Assembly (NCBI RefSeq): GCF_003602275.1
Contig: NZ_QZVT01000001.1
Location: 154,567-218,566, forward strand
Source: Arthrobacter cheniae
GTDB lineage: Bacteria > Actinomycetota > Actinomycetes > Actinomycetales > Micrococcaceae
Reading direction: 5' to 3'
DNA: 64,000 nucleotides
Below are positions 53,108-62,400 of this stretch, piece by piece; the first letter of the stretch is position 1, and each line of letters starts with the position of its first letter. Below the pieces are notes generated by a model. The model ran no database searches. It worked only from the letters and a program-made list of their open reading frames with translations, and had not been told where the DNA came from. Both the position numbers and the translations under genes were made by a program.

Positions 53108-53129
53108 CCCGTGGACAGCACGGCTCGGC

Positions 53130-53876
53130 TCAGCTGCGCGCCCGACGCCGGACGGGCAGGTTCCCCGTGCTGGCCAGTGCATCGGCCACCGCGAGCAGTT
53201 TGACGTTGGTGTCCGCGGAGACCTCCGCGAGCATGATGAATGCCTGGCCGGACGTGATGCCGTACCTCTCCATCAGGATGCCCTTCGCCTGTCCGATCAG
53301 GTCCCGGGTGGCGATGGCATCCTTGAACTGGTGCAGTTTCTGCGCATCGGCGAAAGCCACGGCAGCGTGCGAGGCAACCAGCAGGCCCACGTACTCGGAC
53401 TCCTCCGTGAAGGCATGCGGTGCACGCCCGACGAGGTTGAGCGCGCCGAGGTTGTCCCCCTTGACGAAGAGTTGGAAGGAGAGCATGCTGCCGGCCCCCG
53501 CTGATGCGGCCTTGGCCGAGAACTCCGGCCAGCGGGCCTCGTTGCGCATGTCAGGGACATTCACGGTCTGCTCCTCGTACACCGCGCTCAGGCAGGGTCC
53601 TTCTCCGGTCCGCTCCTGCAGGTCGTCGATGATCCGCGCGAGGTCGCCCGACGGCGCCCGGGACTCGACCCGGCGGCGCCCCGTCACGAGGGTTATGGAC
53701 GCTTCGTCGGCACCGGGAACGAGTTCGATGGCGGCACGCACCAACCGATCCAGCACGGTGTCCTCGTTGTCCTCGCGCTGCAGGGAGCGGGCAAGGTCGC
53801 TCAACCTGCCGGCGACGTCATCCGTCGGGGCGCTCCACGCGTGGTCAGGTAGGTCAGGCCGATCATCCGATGCCAT
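53130..53876 (-). CDS. GAF-ANTAR domain regulator
   Basis: The 248-residue protein has a GAF sensor (about residues 45-175; VPGADEASITLV, GEGPCLSAVYEEQTVNVPDM) and a C-terminal ANTAR RNA-binding helical domain (LIGQAKGILMERYGITSGQAF). ANTAR proteins bind paired hexaloop hairpins in leaders and prevent termination. No candidate target hairpins were recognised close by. GGGGGA precedes the ATG at 53876. It is convergent with the aldo/keto reductase and divergent from the CDF transporter. Confidence 0.87.
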   Translation of the reverse strand: MASDDRPDLPDHAWSAPTDDVAGRLSDLARSLQREDNEDTVLDRLVRAAIELVPGADEASITLVTGRRRVESRAPSGDLARIIDDLQERTGEGPCLSAVYEEQTVNVPDMRNEARWPEFSAKAASAGAGSMLSFQLFVKGDNLGALNLVGRAPHAFTEESEYVGLLVASHAAVAFADAQKLHQFKDAIATRDLIGQAKGILMERYGITSGQAFIMLAEVSADTNVKLLAVADALASTGNLPVRRRARS

Positions 53877-53993
53877 GAGAGTCCCCCTGCCTTGATCAGC
53901 GTCGTCCTCGGAGCGGAGGGCCCGCTTCGTCGTCGGCCGCGAACACTCACCGTACCAGCGCCACACGTTGCGCAGCCGGTTCAGCGACCGCTG

Positions 53994-53999
53994 TACTAT
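53994..53999 (+). promoter_or_regulatory. candidate leaderless -10 element of the CDF-ArsR operon
   Basis: TACTAT, close to the ideal -10 sequence, ends six bases before the ATG at 54006. Confidence 0.6.
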
Positions 54000-54005
54000 C
54001 TTCCT

Positions 54006-54920
54006 ATGGGTTCGCATCACCACCACAGTCCGACGACGGCCCTCCGGGGTCCGCTGGCGGGCGCCTTCGGGATCACCCTCGGCGTCTTCGTTCTCCAGGT
54101 GGTCGGCGCGCTGTGGACAGGTAGTCTGGCACTTCTCTTCGATTCTGTCCATGTACTGACCGATGCCGCGGGTCTCGCGATGGCACTCGGTGCCGCAACG
54201 CTCTCCACCCGTCCGGCGACGCCGCAACGCTCGTGGGGCTTCCGGCGGGCCGAGGTCATCGCCGCCCTGCTGCAGGCGGCATTCCTCCTCGCGGTCGGTG
54301 CCTACGTGCTGGTCGAGGGCGTGCGTCGCCTGATAACCCCGGAGGATGTCGCCGCACCGCAGATGATCGTCTTCGGTGCTGTCGGCCTTGCCGGCAACCT
54401 CGCCGCCCTCGGGCTCCTGTCGCGACACCGCGCTGCAAGTTTCAACCTGAGGGCGGCATTCCTGGAGGTGCTCAACGACGCCCTCGGATCTGTGGCCGTC
54501 ATCGTCGCCGCCGTCGTCATCACCCTCACGGGGTGGATGCGGGCCGACGCCATTGTGGCCCTGTTCATAGGTGTGCTGATCATCCCGCGGACCCTGAAGC
54601 TGCTGCGCGAGACCATCGACGTGCTGCTCGAGTCCACTCCCGCAGGGATCGATCTCGAGGAAGTGCGAGCGCACATCGCCCGCCTGCCCCAGGTCCGCGA
54701 CGTGCACGACCTCCACATCACGCAGATCGCCACAGGGCTGCCCGTCCTGACCGCGCACATCGTCGTGGACGACGGCTGCTACCGGGACGGCTCGGCCCAC
54801 GCCGTCCTGGACCAACTGCAGGAATGCGTGAGCCGGCACTTCGACGTGAGCATCGACCACTGCACCTTCCAGATCGAACCGATGGGCCACGTTCCCCACG
54901 AGACGGAGCTGACCCACTGA
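54006..54920 (+). CDS. cation diffusion facilitator metal exporter
   Basis: The 304-residue CDF protein has six membrane helices and a C-terminal cytoplasmic domain. It starts with four histidines at residues 4-7. Site-A ligands in helix 2 are His49 and Asp53 (DSVHVLTDAAG), as in zinc exporters; in helix 5 the usual His of HxxxD is Glu154 (LEVLNDALGS, Asp158). The HD-ED site implies a different metal preference, though related actinobacterial proteins may share it. The gene overlaps the ArsR sensor by one base (TGATG), so both are translated together and probably induced by the exported metal. Confidence 0.9.
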   Translation: MGSHHHHSPTTALRGPLAGAFGITLGVFVLQVVGALWTGSLALLFDSVHVLTDAAGLAMALGAATLSTRPATPQRSWGFRRAEVIAALLQAAFLLAVGAYVLVEGVRRLITPEDVAAPQMIVFGAVGLAGNLAALGLLSRHRAASFNLRAAFLEVLNDALGSVAVIVAAVVITLTGWMRADAIVALFIGVLIIPRTLKLLRETIDVLLESTPAGIDLEEVRAHIARLPQVRDVHDLHITQIATGLPVLTAHIVVDDGCYRDGSAHAVLDQLQECVSRHFDVSIDHCTFQIEPMGHVPHETELTH

Positions 54921-55252
54921 TGCTGCAGACCCTGACCTCCACCTCCGTGCTCGAGCGGGTGGGTACCGCCCTGTCCGACCCGACGCGCGTGCGGATCCTG
55001 GTGGCCCTTCGGGACGCCCCCGCATATCCGAGCGAACTCGCCGAATCGCTTGGCGTGAGCCGCCAGAGCCTGTCGAACCACCTGTCGTGCCTGCGCGGAT
55101 GCGGGCTCGTCGTCGCCGTTCCCGAAGGCCGCCGTTCCCGCTACGAGCTCGTGGATCCGAAGCTCGGCCACGCGCTCACGGACCTGCTGGGGATCGTCCT
55201 CGCCGTGGAACCGGAGCATCACGGCCACCCCGGCTGGGTTGCGGGACGCTGA
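54920..55252 (+). CDS. ArsR/SmtB metal sensor, CmtR-like
   Basis: The 110-residue winged-helix protein has ELAESLGVSRQSLSNHLSCLRGCGLVVAV, with Cys57 and Cys61 in the recognition-helix region, the same spacing and numbering as the Cd/Pb sensor CmtR of mycobacteria. CmtR's third ligand, Cys102, is absent; that part is instead His-rich (His100, His101, His103 in EPEHHGHPG). A sensor with a mixed Cys/His site, perhaps for zinc, nickel or cobalt, is therefore possible. It presumably represses the CDF-arsR operon until metal binds. A terminator follows. Confidence 0.88.
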   Translation: MLQTLTSTSVLERVGTALSDPTRVRILVALRDAPAYPSELAESLGVSRQSLSNHLSCLRGCGLVVAVPEGRRSRYELVDPKLGHALTDLLGIVLAVEPEHHGHPGWVAGR

Positions 55253-55283
55253 TCGGCCCGGGCTGGAACCGCACAGCTCACGC

Positions 55284-55324
55284 ATGGAGGGACCCGGCGG
55301 ACATCGTCCACCGGGTCCCTCCAT
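55284..55324. terminator. bidirectional terminator
   Basis: ATGGAGGGACCCGG (55284-55297) pairs with CCGGGTCCCTCCAT (55311-55324). It lies between two convergent operons. Confidence 0.8.
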
Positions 55325-55330
55325 GACCTT

Positions 55331-55789
55331 TCAGATCGCGCTGGCGATGTCCGGCGTCGCCTGATCCATGAGCCGGGACCGGATGAGGAACCTCTTCCCC
55401 TCCGGCGACTCGACCGAGAATCCACTGCCCCGTCCCTGTACGACGTCGACCGTCAGGTGAGTGTGGCGCCAGTATTCGAACTGCTCGCGCGACATCCAGA
55501 AGTCGATCAGGCGGGGTCCGTCGGCGTCGTCGGCCGCTCCTGCGCCCGCCCTGCCGTCAGCGCCCGCCGTGATATCGAGGACTCCGAGCAGGACATCAGC
55601 TTCCGCCGTAATGAACTCTCCGGCCGGATAGCACATGGGCGACGAGCCGTCGCAGCACCCGCCGGACTGGTGGAACATCAGCGGACCGTGGATGAGCCAG
55701 AGCTTGTCCAGGAGGTCGACTGCGCTGTCCGACAGTGCCACCCGGGAGAAGGTCTCGCCCGGAATGGTCACCGAGGCTTCGACGGTCAT
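55331..55789 (-). CDS. DUF779 family protein
   Basis: The 152-residue protein has the DUF779 signature GGCCDGSSPMCYP (about 43-55). The family is of unknown function and regularly sits directly after aldehyde dehydrogenase genes, as here with eight bases between. A Gly/Ala/Asp-rich insert (ADGRAGAGAADDADG) interrupts the middle. The four conserved residues CC...C suggest a thiol or metal role, perhaps in alcohol/aldehyde metabolism. Confidence 0.85.
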   Translation of the reverse strand: MTVEASVTIPGETFSRVALSDSAVDLLDKLWLIHGPLMFHQSGGCCDGSSPMCYPAGEFITAEADVLLGVLDITAGADGRAGAGAADDADGPRLIDFWMSREQFEYWRHTHLTVDVVQGRGSGFSVESPEGKRFLIRSRLMDQATPDIASAI

Positions 55790-55797
55790 CGCATCTC

Positions 55798-57321
55798 CTA
55801 GAAGAAACCCAGCTTGGATTCCGAGTAGCTGACCAGCAGGTTCTTGGTCTGCTGGTAGTGATCGAGCATCATGGCGTGGTTCTCGCGGCCGATTCCCGAG
55901 GACTTGTAGCCGCCGAACGCTGCCCCCGCCGGGTAGGCGTGGAAGTTGTTCACCCAGACGCGGCCCGCCTGGATCTCGCGACCCGCGCGGTAGGCCACGT
56001 TGCCGTTCCTCGACCAGACCCCGGCACCCAGTCCATAGAGGGTGTCGTTCGCGATCTCCATGGCCTCGGCGTAGTCGTTGAACCGAGTCACCGATACCAC
56101 CGGACCGAAGATCTCCTCCTGGAAGACCCGCATGTTGTTCGTTCCCTCGAACACCGTGGGCTTGACGTAGTAGCCCTCGGCGAGATCGCCGCCGAGTATG
56201 TTCCGCTCGCCGCCGATGAGCACCTTCGCACCCTCCTGCGCGCCGATGTCCATGTAGGACAGGATCTTCTCGAGCTGGTCATTGGAAGCCTGCGCGCCGA
56301 CCTGCGTGTCCGTGTCGAGCGGGTTGCCCTGCACCATCTTGTCCACGCGAGCAATCGCATCGCTCATGAAGGAGTCGTACATTGACCCCTGCACCAATGC
56401 TCGCGAAGGACACGTGCACACCTCGCCCTGGTTGAACGCGAACAGCGCGAAGCCCTCGAGTGCCTTGTCGTAGAACGCGTCATTGCTGTCGGCGACGTCC
56501 GAGAAGAAGATGTTCGGGCTCTTGCCGCCGAGTTCGAGCGTCACCGGGATGAGGTTCTGGCTGGCGTACTGGCTGATGAGCCGGCCCGTCGTTGTCTCCC
56601 CGGTGAACGCGATCTTCCGGATGCGCTTCGACGAGGCCAGCGGCTTGCCCGCCTCGACGCCGAAGCCGTTCACCACGTTGATGACGCCTGCGGGGAGGAT
56701 GTCGCTCAGAAGCTCCATCAGCACCAGGATCGACGTCGGTGTCTGCTCCGCCGGCTTCAGCACGACGGCGTTGCCCGCGGCCAGGGCCGGCGCCAGTTTC
56801 CACACAGCCATGAGGATGGGGAAATTCCACGGGATGATCTGCCCCACGACGCCGAGCGGCTCGTGGTAGTGGTAGGCCGTCGTGTCGTCGTCGAGCTGGG
56901 AAATTCCGCCCTCCTGGGCGCGGATGGCGCTGGCGAAGTAGCGGAAATGGTCTGCGGCCAGCGGCATGTCGGCCGCCAGGGTCTCACGCACCGGCTTCCC
57001 GTTGTCCCAGGTCTCCGCGACCGCGAGTAACTCGAGGTTCGCGTCGATGCGGTCTGCGACCCGGTTCAGCACTGCTGCGCGTTCCGCCACGGACGTCTTG
57101 CCCCAGGCAGGGGCAGCCTTGTGCGCAGCGTCGAGGGCGAGCTCGATGTCCTCGGAGGTGCCCCGCGCCACCTCGCAGAAAGCCTTGCCCGTCACAGGCG
57201 AGATGTTCTCGAAGTACTGACCCTTGATGGGGGCTACCCACTCACCGCCGATCCAGTTCTCGTACCGCGGCTTGAAGCTGACCTTCGATCCATCCTGGCC
57301 AGGCTGGGCATAAACAGTCAT
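55798..57321 (-). CDS. NAD-dependent aldehyde dehydrogenase, ExaC/AldB type
   Basis: The 507-residue enzyme oxidises acetaldehyde or similar aldehydes to acids. It has [14 protein letters not shown], the catalytic Glu in LELGGKSPN, the catalytic Cys in [12 protein letters not shown] and [10 protein letters not shown]. The CTCPSR form and the accompanying DUF779 gene match the ExaC group, acting after alcohol oxidation. No alcohol dehydrogenase is in the window. AAGGAG lies before the ATG at 57321. Its promoter (57372-57406) has TACGCT and a doubled ATGCAA element, fitting activation by the GAF regulator 2 kb upstream. Confidence 0.93.
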   Translation of the reverse strand: MTVYAQPGQDGSKVSFKPRYENWIGGEWVAPIKGQYFENISPVTGKAFCEVARGTSEDIELALDAAHKAAPAWGKTSVAERAAVLNRVADRIDANLELLAVAETWDNGKPVRETLAADMPLAADHFRYFASAIRAQEGGISQLDDDTTAYHYHEPLGVVGQIIPWNFPILMAVWKLAPALAAGNAVVLKPAEQTPTSILVLMELLSDILPAGVINVVNGFGVEAGKPLASSKRIRKIAFTGETTTGRLISQYASQNLIPVTLELGGKSPNIFFSDVADSNDAFYDKALEGFALFAFNQGEVCTCPSRALVQGSMYDSFMSDAIARVDKMVQGNPLDTDTQVGAQASNDQLEKILSYMDIGAQEGAKVLIGGERNILGGDLAEGYYVKPTVFEGTNNMRVFQEEIFGPVVSVTRFNDYAEAMEIANDTLYGLGAGVWSRNGNVAYRAGREIQAGRVWVNNFHAYPAGAAFGGYKSSGIGRENHAMMLDHYQQTKNLLVSYSESKLGFF

Positions 57322-57371
57322 TGTCCACTCCTTGAACTCCGTGTGAGCAGGACGTCGTCGTCCTTCCTCAC

Positions 57372-57406
57372 AGCGTAGGAGCCCGAGGGTTGCATCAACG
57401 TTGCAT
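57372..57406 (-). promoter_or_regulatory. aldehyde dehydrogenase promoter with repeated ATGCAA element
   Basis: On the minus strand ATGCAACGTTGATGCAA (57406-57390) holds two ATGCAA copies around the palindromic CAACGTTG, just upstream of TACGCT (57377-57372), a likely -10 element about 50 bases before the ATG. The repeats occupy the -35 region, where an activator would bind. The decamer GCGTAGGAGC here (57373-57382) recurs in the hairpin at 60734-60769. Confidence 0.45.
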
Positions 57407-57454
57407 GGCCGCCCCCGGCTCAGGCGGGCGTCGGAATAGCGCGAGACGCGCCGA

Positions 57455-59233
57455 CTATCCCTGCCCGGCTGGTGCCGGCGCTGCGTCAGAGGCGGCCGGG
57501 ATCGTGGCTGTACCCGATGGCTCGGTCGCTGTCGTCGTGGCCGCGTCCGACGCGGGGGCCGGCGCTCCAACGGGGTCGCCGGCGTCAGTCGCGTCGCCGG
57601 GAGTCCCGCATGAGGGCTCGTCGTCGTTCTCGGGGTCGGTACCAGGCTCGAGCTCCGCGCCCGTGGTGGGGTCGGTACCAGGCTCAGGCTCGGCACCCGT
57701 CGTCGGATCGGCTGGGCCGCCCGATGGGTCTGTACCCGGAGCAGTCGGATCAGGCGTCGCTGGATTCTCTGCCTCGGACTCGGCGACCGTCGAATCGGTG
57801 TCGCATGAGGTATCCGGGTCTGCATCGGCGGGAGTCGTCGGCGGAACCTGAGGGTCCGTCGGACTTGGCGTCGTGATCTCAGGCACGGGGGGTACGGCGG
57901 CCGGAGGAGTCTGTACTGGAGGCTCGGGAGCCGGAGGAGTCTGAACTGGAGCCTCAGGTGTGGGCGCAGGAGTCTGGGGCGCAGGAGTCTGGGGCGCAGG
58001 AGTCTGGGGCGCAGGAGCGGGAGACTGGGGCGCAGGAGCGGGAGACTCGGGCGCAGGAGCGGGAGACTCGGGCCTGGGCGCAGGAGCGGGAGACTCGGGC
58101 CTGGGCGCAGGAGCGGGAGACTCGGGCCTGGGCGCAGGAGCGGGAGACTCGGGCTTGGGCGCAGGAGCCTCGGGCTTGGGCGCAGGAGCCTCGGGCTTGG
58201 GCGCCTTGGGCACGTCAGGAACCTTCGTTTTCTCCGGAGTACGCGGCACAACGATCGTGTCCCCTTCGCGCGCGTCATGACCAGCGGCTCCCGAAGGAGC
58301 GGAGGGACCCGAAGCGACAGGAACCACGTCGGACTCGAGGAATGGAGCCACCTGGTCCGACCGCGTCGAGGACTGCGCCCAGGCCGGAACGACCGTGGCA
58401 ATGCCAGAACCGGGGGTGTAGTCCTTCAGCTCGCCCTTCCGCACACCGTGCTTGCCCTGGAAGAGCTTCCAGCGCAGCGGATCGACGTGCTCACCATCGA
58501 GGATGGTCTCGAAGTGGAGGTGGCATCCGGTCGAGGAACCCGTCGTGCCGACTTCGGCGATGGGATCGCCGCCCTTGACGGCATCGCCCTCCACGACCGA
58601 GATGCCCTGCAGGTGGTTGTACGTCGTGATCAGGCCATTGCCGTGATCGACCTCGACACGGTTGCCGCCTCCCCACGGGTGCCACCCCACCGCGCGCACC
58701 GTCCCGGAATCGGCAGCATACACCGGCGTGCCGCACGGAGCCGAGTAGTCCTGACCGGTATGGAACTCGCCGGCCTCGCTTGTGATCGGGCTCGTACGGA
58801 AGCCGAACGACGACGTCGGCGTCAGCTCGCCCAGGACGGCGAACAGATTGCCGGCCGGAAGACGCTCGATACCCTGGGCCGAGAGTGGTTCGCCGCTCGT
58901 GGCGGCCTCTGCGGCTTTTTCCGGCGCTACCTCGGCTTCTGGCGCTATTTTGGCGTGGAACGTGGACGGATCGAGCGCGTCGAGGCTGTGGAGCGGCGAG
59001 AGAAGGGATGTTCCCACAGTGCCCGTCGGCGACAGCGCATCATAGGTGAAGAAGTCGGACAGGCTGGTGCGGGTGGCATCGGGGCCCAGGGCGGTAGCCG
59101 AATCCCACGACTGTGGGACGATCCCCTGGAACCCGACGAAGCACACCACCATCGCCAGGGTCGCATTCATCTTCGTGCGGGAGGGACCCGTACCCCGCGC
59201 CTGCACCCTCGGGTGCTGTTCAGCTTGCGTCAC
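57455..59233 (-). CDS. secreted M23 peptidase with long Pro-rich C-terminus
   Basis: The 592-residue protein has an N-terminal hydrophobic segment (about 24-40, signal or anchor), an M23 LytM-type domain at about 135-255 with zinc ligands His158 and Asp162 ([11 protein letters not shown]) and His238/His240 in GCHLHFE, and then a C-terminus of about 270 residues rich in Pro, Ala, Glu and Thr. It begins with tandem PAPKPE and PAPRPES repeats (nine-residue, 27-base units), probably a wall-spanning stalk. It should cut or bind peptidoglycan cross-bridges. GTG at 59233 follows AAGGGGA. It lies between the GAF regulator and the aldehyde dehydrogenase, with no clear functional link. Confidence 0.86.
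   Translation of the reverse strand: MTQAEQHPRVQARGTGPSRTKMNATLAMVVCFVGFQGIVPQSWDSATALGPDATRTSLSDFFTYDALSPTGTVGTSLLSPLHSLDALDPSTFHAKIAPEAEVAPEKAAEAATSGEPLSAQGIERLPAGNLFAVLGELTPTSSFGFRTSPITSEAGEFHTGQDYSAPCGTPVYAADSGTVRAVGWHPWGGGNRVEVDHGNGLITTYNHLQGISVVEGDAVKGGDPIAEVGTTGSSTGCHLHFETILDGEHVDPLRWKLFQGKHGVRKGELKDYTPGSGIATVVPAWAQSSTRSDQVAPFLESDVVPVASGPSAPSGAAGHDAREGDTIVVPRTPEKTKVPDVPKAPKPEAPAPKPEAPAPKPESPAPAPRPESPAPAPRPESPAPAPRPESPAPAPESPAPAPQSPAPAPQTPAPQTPAPQTPAPTPEAPVQTPPAPEPPVQTPPAAVPPVPEITTPSPTDPQVPPTTPADADPDTSCDTDSTVAESEAENPATPDPTAPGTDPSGGPADPTTGAEPEPGTDPTTGAELEPGTDPENDDEPSCGTPGDATDAGDPVGAPAPASDAATTTATEPSGTATIPAASDAAPAPAGQG
57958..58215 (-). repeat. Pro/Ala/Glu-coding tandem repeats in the M23 peptidase gene
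   Basis: Repeats of about 27 bases (GGAGCGGGAGACTCGGGCCT-like on the plus strand) and shorter 18-base QTPAPQ units alternate over about 260 bases. Copies are near-identical, so the number may vary between strains. Confidence 0.75.
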
Positions 59234-59375
59234 GAAAGTCCCCTTGTAGCTGTGCTGCGCCAAGTGTGCTGGACCGGAAGGCAACACTGCCCACCGTGAT
59301 CATCAACCACCATGCGCAACGATAGACCGCGGACAGCCTTCGAGGCGATGGTTTGTGGGAATCGGCGGCCAGAAT

Positions 59376-60719
59376 TCACGAGAACTTGAGCTTTGAAGCG
59401 GATGGCACCATCAATTCGGCCTCCAACCGCTCCACATGGGCGACGACGACTGCTCGCCTGGGTGAGCGCCGCGGCAGGACACGGAGTGCGAGGCTCCATG
59501 ATTCGACGTCGTCCTCGGCCTCCGGCAGGGCGAGGTACTGCAGCACGGTCTCCGGAGCGCCATCGGTGAGGACGGCGTCCCGCAAGAGGGTGGAAACCTC
59601 GGCGCGCAGGCGCACGATGGCCGGTGCCTGCGAGCGTGGAAGAACGGGCCCGCGATAGATGGCGAGCGCCATGCGGTGAGCGCCGCGCCGTAGGTAGTTC
59701 AGTACCTGCACCGCGTCCACGACCAGCTCGCCCGGGAGCCGGTAGGGCCGTGACTGCGGCACGATGCCACCACCGTGCTGCGTGAGGGCCTTGCGAAGGC
59801 GTAGCATCTCGGCGCGGACCGTCGTGCTGGAGGCGTTCTCCGGGTAGGCCATGACTGCCAACTGGTCCGCTGTGAGGCCTTCGGGGTGGAGAGCGAGCAG
59901 GGTGAGCAGCTCGGCGTGTCTGAGGCTCAGTTCGAGGGACGCACCGCCGGCGTGGACCACGCCATGATCCGTACCCAGGATCTGCAGGCTGTCCCGGTAC
60001 AGGGTTCCGGCCGTCGGAGCCGTCCTATGCCGCTTCGTGCCCGACAGGCGGCTCTGGAGCCGGTGGATGCTGAGCTGGGCTTCGGCTGCAGCGACGGCGG
60101 CCTCGACCAGGGCCAGAGTGTGGGTGGCAACAGCTTCGGCCGCGCCGGTGATGTCGATGACGCCGAGCACCGTGCCCGAATCAGGGTCGTGGAGCGGTAC
60201 TGCCGTGCAGCTCCACGGGTGTACCTGCGGGTTGAAGTGCTCGGCGCCCGCGATCTGCACGCTGCGCTGGAGGGCGAGGGCGGTACCCGGGGCACTTGTT
60301 CCGACGGTCGCCTCGGACCAGTCGGCTCCGGCCATGAAGAGCATGCCCTCGGCCCGACGCCGGAGTTCCCGATCGCCGTCGACCCAGAGGAGCCGGCCGT
60401 TTTCATCGCCGACCGCCACGAGCATGCCGGAGTCGAGGCTTGGCTGCACGAGCAGGCGGTCGATGACGGGCATGATCGCTGCGAGGGGATGTCCCTGCCG
60501 ATACGCCTCGAGTTCCTCTTCGGAGCAGTACAGGCTGGCGTGCGCCGAGGAGGGGTTGGGGAAGAAGGTGAGTGATCTCAGCCAGGAGTCCTGCACGATG
60601 CCCCGGAGGTTCCCGTCGACACTCTCACCCTGGCCGAGCGCCTCGTGCGCGGCGAAGGCTCTTCGCTGCAGGACGTCGGAGGACAAGTCCGGTAGGGCGA
60701 TTGAACGGGACGGCGACAT
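59376..60719 (-). CDS. GAF-domain transcriptional regulator, AcoR-like without ATPase domain
   Basis: The 447-residue protein has an N-terminal region of the acetoin-regulator type (VDGNLRGIVQDSWLRSL) and a GAF domain (about 75-215; VGDENGRLLWVDGD, GTSAPGTALALQ, HPWSCTAVPLHDPDSGTVLGVIDITG). The C-terminus has a winged-helix/OmpR-like domain (LELSLRHAELLTLLALHPEGLTADQLAVMAYP) in place of the sigma54-activating ATPase. Proteins of this design accompany ExaC-type aldehyde dehydrogenase/DUF779 genes in actinobacteria and probably activate them. ATG 60719 is chosen for its GGAG five bases upstream; a GTG two codons earlier is an alternative. Confidence 0.85.
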   Translation of the reverse strand: MSPSRSIALPDLSSDVLQRRAFAAHEALGQGESVDGNLRGIVQDSWLRSLTFFPNPSSAHASLYCSEEELEAYRQGHPLAAIMPVIDRLLVQPSLDSGMLVAVGDENGRLLWVDGDRELRRRAEGMLFMAGADWSEATVGTSAPGTALALQRSVQIAGAEHFNPQVHPWSCTAVPLHDPDSGTVLGVIDITGAAEAVATHTLALVEAAVAAAEAQLSIHRLQSRLSGTKRHRTAPTAGTLYRDSLQILGTDHGVVHAGGASLELSLRHAELLTLLALHPEGLTADQLAVMAYPENASSTTVRAEMLRLRKALTQHGGGIVPQSRPYRLPGELVVDAVQVLNYLRRGAHRMALAIYRGPVLPRSQAPAIVRLRAEVSTLLRDAVLTDGAPETVLQYLALPEAEDDVESWSLALRVLPRRSPRRAVVVAHVERLEAELMVPSASKLKFS

Positions 60720-60733
60720 CGGCACTCCGCTTC

Positions 60734-60769
60734 GTGACCTGTCCCGCGTAGGAGCGCGGGACAGGTCAC
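60734..60769. promoter_or_regulatory. perfect 15-bp inverted repeat between fpr and the GAF regulator
   Basis: GTGACCTGTCCCGCG (60734-60748), a six-base loop and its exact complement (60755-60769) lie 15 bases upstream of the regulator start and 12 bases after the fpr stop. No T tract follows on either strand, so an operator or RNA structure is as likely as a terminator. Confidence 0.55.
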
Positions 60770-60781
60770 AGTGTAGCCGGA

Positions 60782-62203
60782 CTAATCACCGCGGGAAATG
60801 GTCACCATGTCTTCTCGGGGAACCAGCTTCACGCGCTCCCGGACGACCTCGGCATTGCCCGACGTGTTCACGAAGTTGGCGCCGAGCTTCATCTCGTGCG
60901 CGTCCAGCTTCAGCCATCCGTCCCACGTCGTGTAGCGAACCCCGCGCTCCTCGAGGAGCGTGATGATGGCGTCCTCCGAAGGGTCCTCGGCGGGCGGCAG
61001 GTTGAGCCGGTCCTCGAGCAGGAAACCGATGGTCTCCAGTGCATCCCCCTTGGTGTGGCCGATGAGGCCCACGGGACCACGCTTGATCCAACCCGTGGCG
61101 TAGATGCCCGGGACCGGCTTGCCGTCCTCGTCGATCACGCGGCCGCCCTCGTTCGGGATCACGCCGCGCTTCTCGTCGAAGCCGACCTCGGGCAACTCCG
61201 ATCCGAAGTACCCGATGGCCCGGTAGACGGCCTGGACGGGGTAGTCGACGATCTCCCCGGTTCCGCGGACGTTACCGTCACCGGTGAGCTCGGTGCGCTC
61301 GAACTTCATGCCGGCGACCTTCCCGGGCGTCTCGGCGGAGTCGTGGATCTCGACGGGCGAGTGCAGGAAGTGGAGGTGCAGGCGGCGGGACGCACCCGTC
61401 GGCTCGTCCTCGACCAGCCAGTTGGTGAGCGTCTTCACCATCGTCTTTGTCTGGTTGTTGGTGGCGATCTGCTCCTCGGAGCCCGCGTCGAAGTCGAAGT
61501 CCTCGGGGTACAGGACGATGTCGACGTCGCGCGAGTGGGACAGCTCGCGCAGTTCCAGCGGCGTGAACTTGACCTGCGCCGGTCCACGGCGACCGAAGAC
61601 ATGGACGTCCGTGACGGGTGACGCCCTGAGCCCCTGATAGACGTTCTCGGGGATCTCCGTGGACAGGAGGTCGTCTGCGTGCTTCGAGAGGATACGGGCG
61701 ACGTCGAGGGCCACGTTGCCGTTACCGATCACCGCGACCTCCTTCGCCTCGAGTGGCCAGTTCCGGCTGACGTCGGGGTGTCCGTCGTACCAGGAGACGA
61801 AGTCGGCGCCGCCGAAGGAGCCATCGAGCTGCACGCCCGGTATGTCCAGGTCGGCATCGCGGATCGCCCCGGTCGCGCAGATGACGGCGTCGTAGAAGCG
61901 ACGGAAATCGGACAGGGTGAGATCCCGGCCGTAGTTGATGTTGCCGAGGAACCGGATGTCGCCGCGGTCCAGCACCTTGTGCAGGGCATTGACGATCCCC
62001 TTGATGCGGGGGTGGTCAGGAGCAACCCCGTAGCGGATCAGGCCGTACGGTGCCGGGTACTGGTCGAAGAGGTCGATGCTGACGGCGAAGTCCCCGCCCT
62101 GGACCTCGTTCGACTTCGTCAGGATGTCGGCGGCGTAGACGCCGGCCGGACCGGCGCCGATGATCGCGACCCGCAGCGGTCGTGCCGCAGCTGAGGTAGA
62201 CAC
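60782..62203 (-). CDS. fprA: ferredoxin/flavodoxin-NADP+ reductase, FprA type
   Basis: The 473-residue flavoprotein is of the adrenodoxin-reductase class. It has the FAD loop IIGAGPAGVYAADIL (14-28), APYGLIRYGVAPDHP, the NADP loop VIGNGNVALDVARIL (about 157-171), VFGRRGPAQVKFT, and the C-terminal GWIKRGPVGLIGHTKGDALET. It passes electrons between NADPH and ferredoxin, serving P450s or other ferredoxin enzymes. GTG 62203 follows GAAGAAGG by seven bases. No ferredoxin or P450 gene is adjacent. Confidence 0.93.
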   Translation of the reverse strand: MSTSAAARPLRVAIIGAGPAGVYAADILTKSNEVQGGDFAVSIDLFDQYPAPYGLIRYGVAPDHPRIKGIVNALHKVLDRGDIRFLGNINYGRDLTLSDFRRFYDAVICATGAIRDADLDIPGVQLDGSFGGADFVSWYDGHPDVSRNWPLEAKEVAVIGNGNVALDVARILSKHADDLLSTEIPENVYQGLRASPVTDVHVFGRRGPAQVKFTPLELRELSHSRDVDIVLYPEDFDFDAGSEEQIATNNQTKTMVKTLTNWLVEDEPTGASRRLHLHFLHSPVEIHDSAETPGKVAGMKFERTELTGDGNVRGTGEIVDYPVQAVYRAIGYFGSELPEVGFDEKRGVIPNEGGRVIDEDGKPVPGIYATGWIKRGPVGLIGHTKGDALETIGFLLEDRLNLPPAEDPSEDAIITLLEERGVRYTTWDGWLKLDAHEMKLGANFVNTSGNAEVVRERVKLVPREDMVTISRGD

Positions 62204-62339
62204 TGAATAGCCTTCTTCCGGTGGAGATGCTCCTGATGGATGCCGTTGCGCAGAATAAGCGCACAGTTCCCTATTCTAAATGGCGCCGGCCAACAGCGCG
62301 TCATACAGTGGCGGGGATCTCGCCAGACTGGCTCCGCCC

Positions 62340-62398
62340 ATTCCCGGCCCTCGGGGAGGAACCGGGAATAAATGGTCCTGATGGGCGGGTTTCCGCCC
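62340..62398. promoter_or_regulatory. two inverted repeats upstream of rarD
   Basis: ATTCCCGG/CCGGGAAT (62340-62347 and 62362-62369) and GGGCGG/CCGCCC (62383-62388 and 62393-62398) lie in the fpr-rarD divergent region. The second would form a stem ending just before the GTG start. Confidence 0.35.
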
Positions 62399-62400
62399 TC

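Noticed and set aside
57958-58578. A repetitive plus-strand frame (GAGDSGLG-like)
   Set aside because: It is the complement of the Pro-rich repeats of the M23 peptidase gene.
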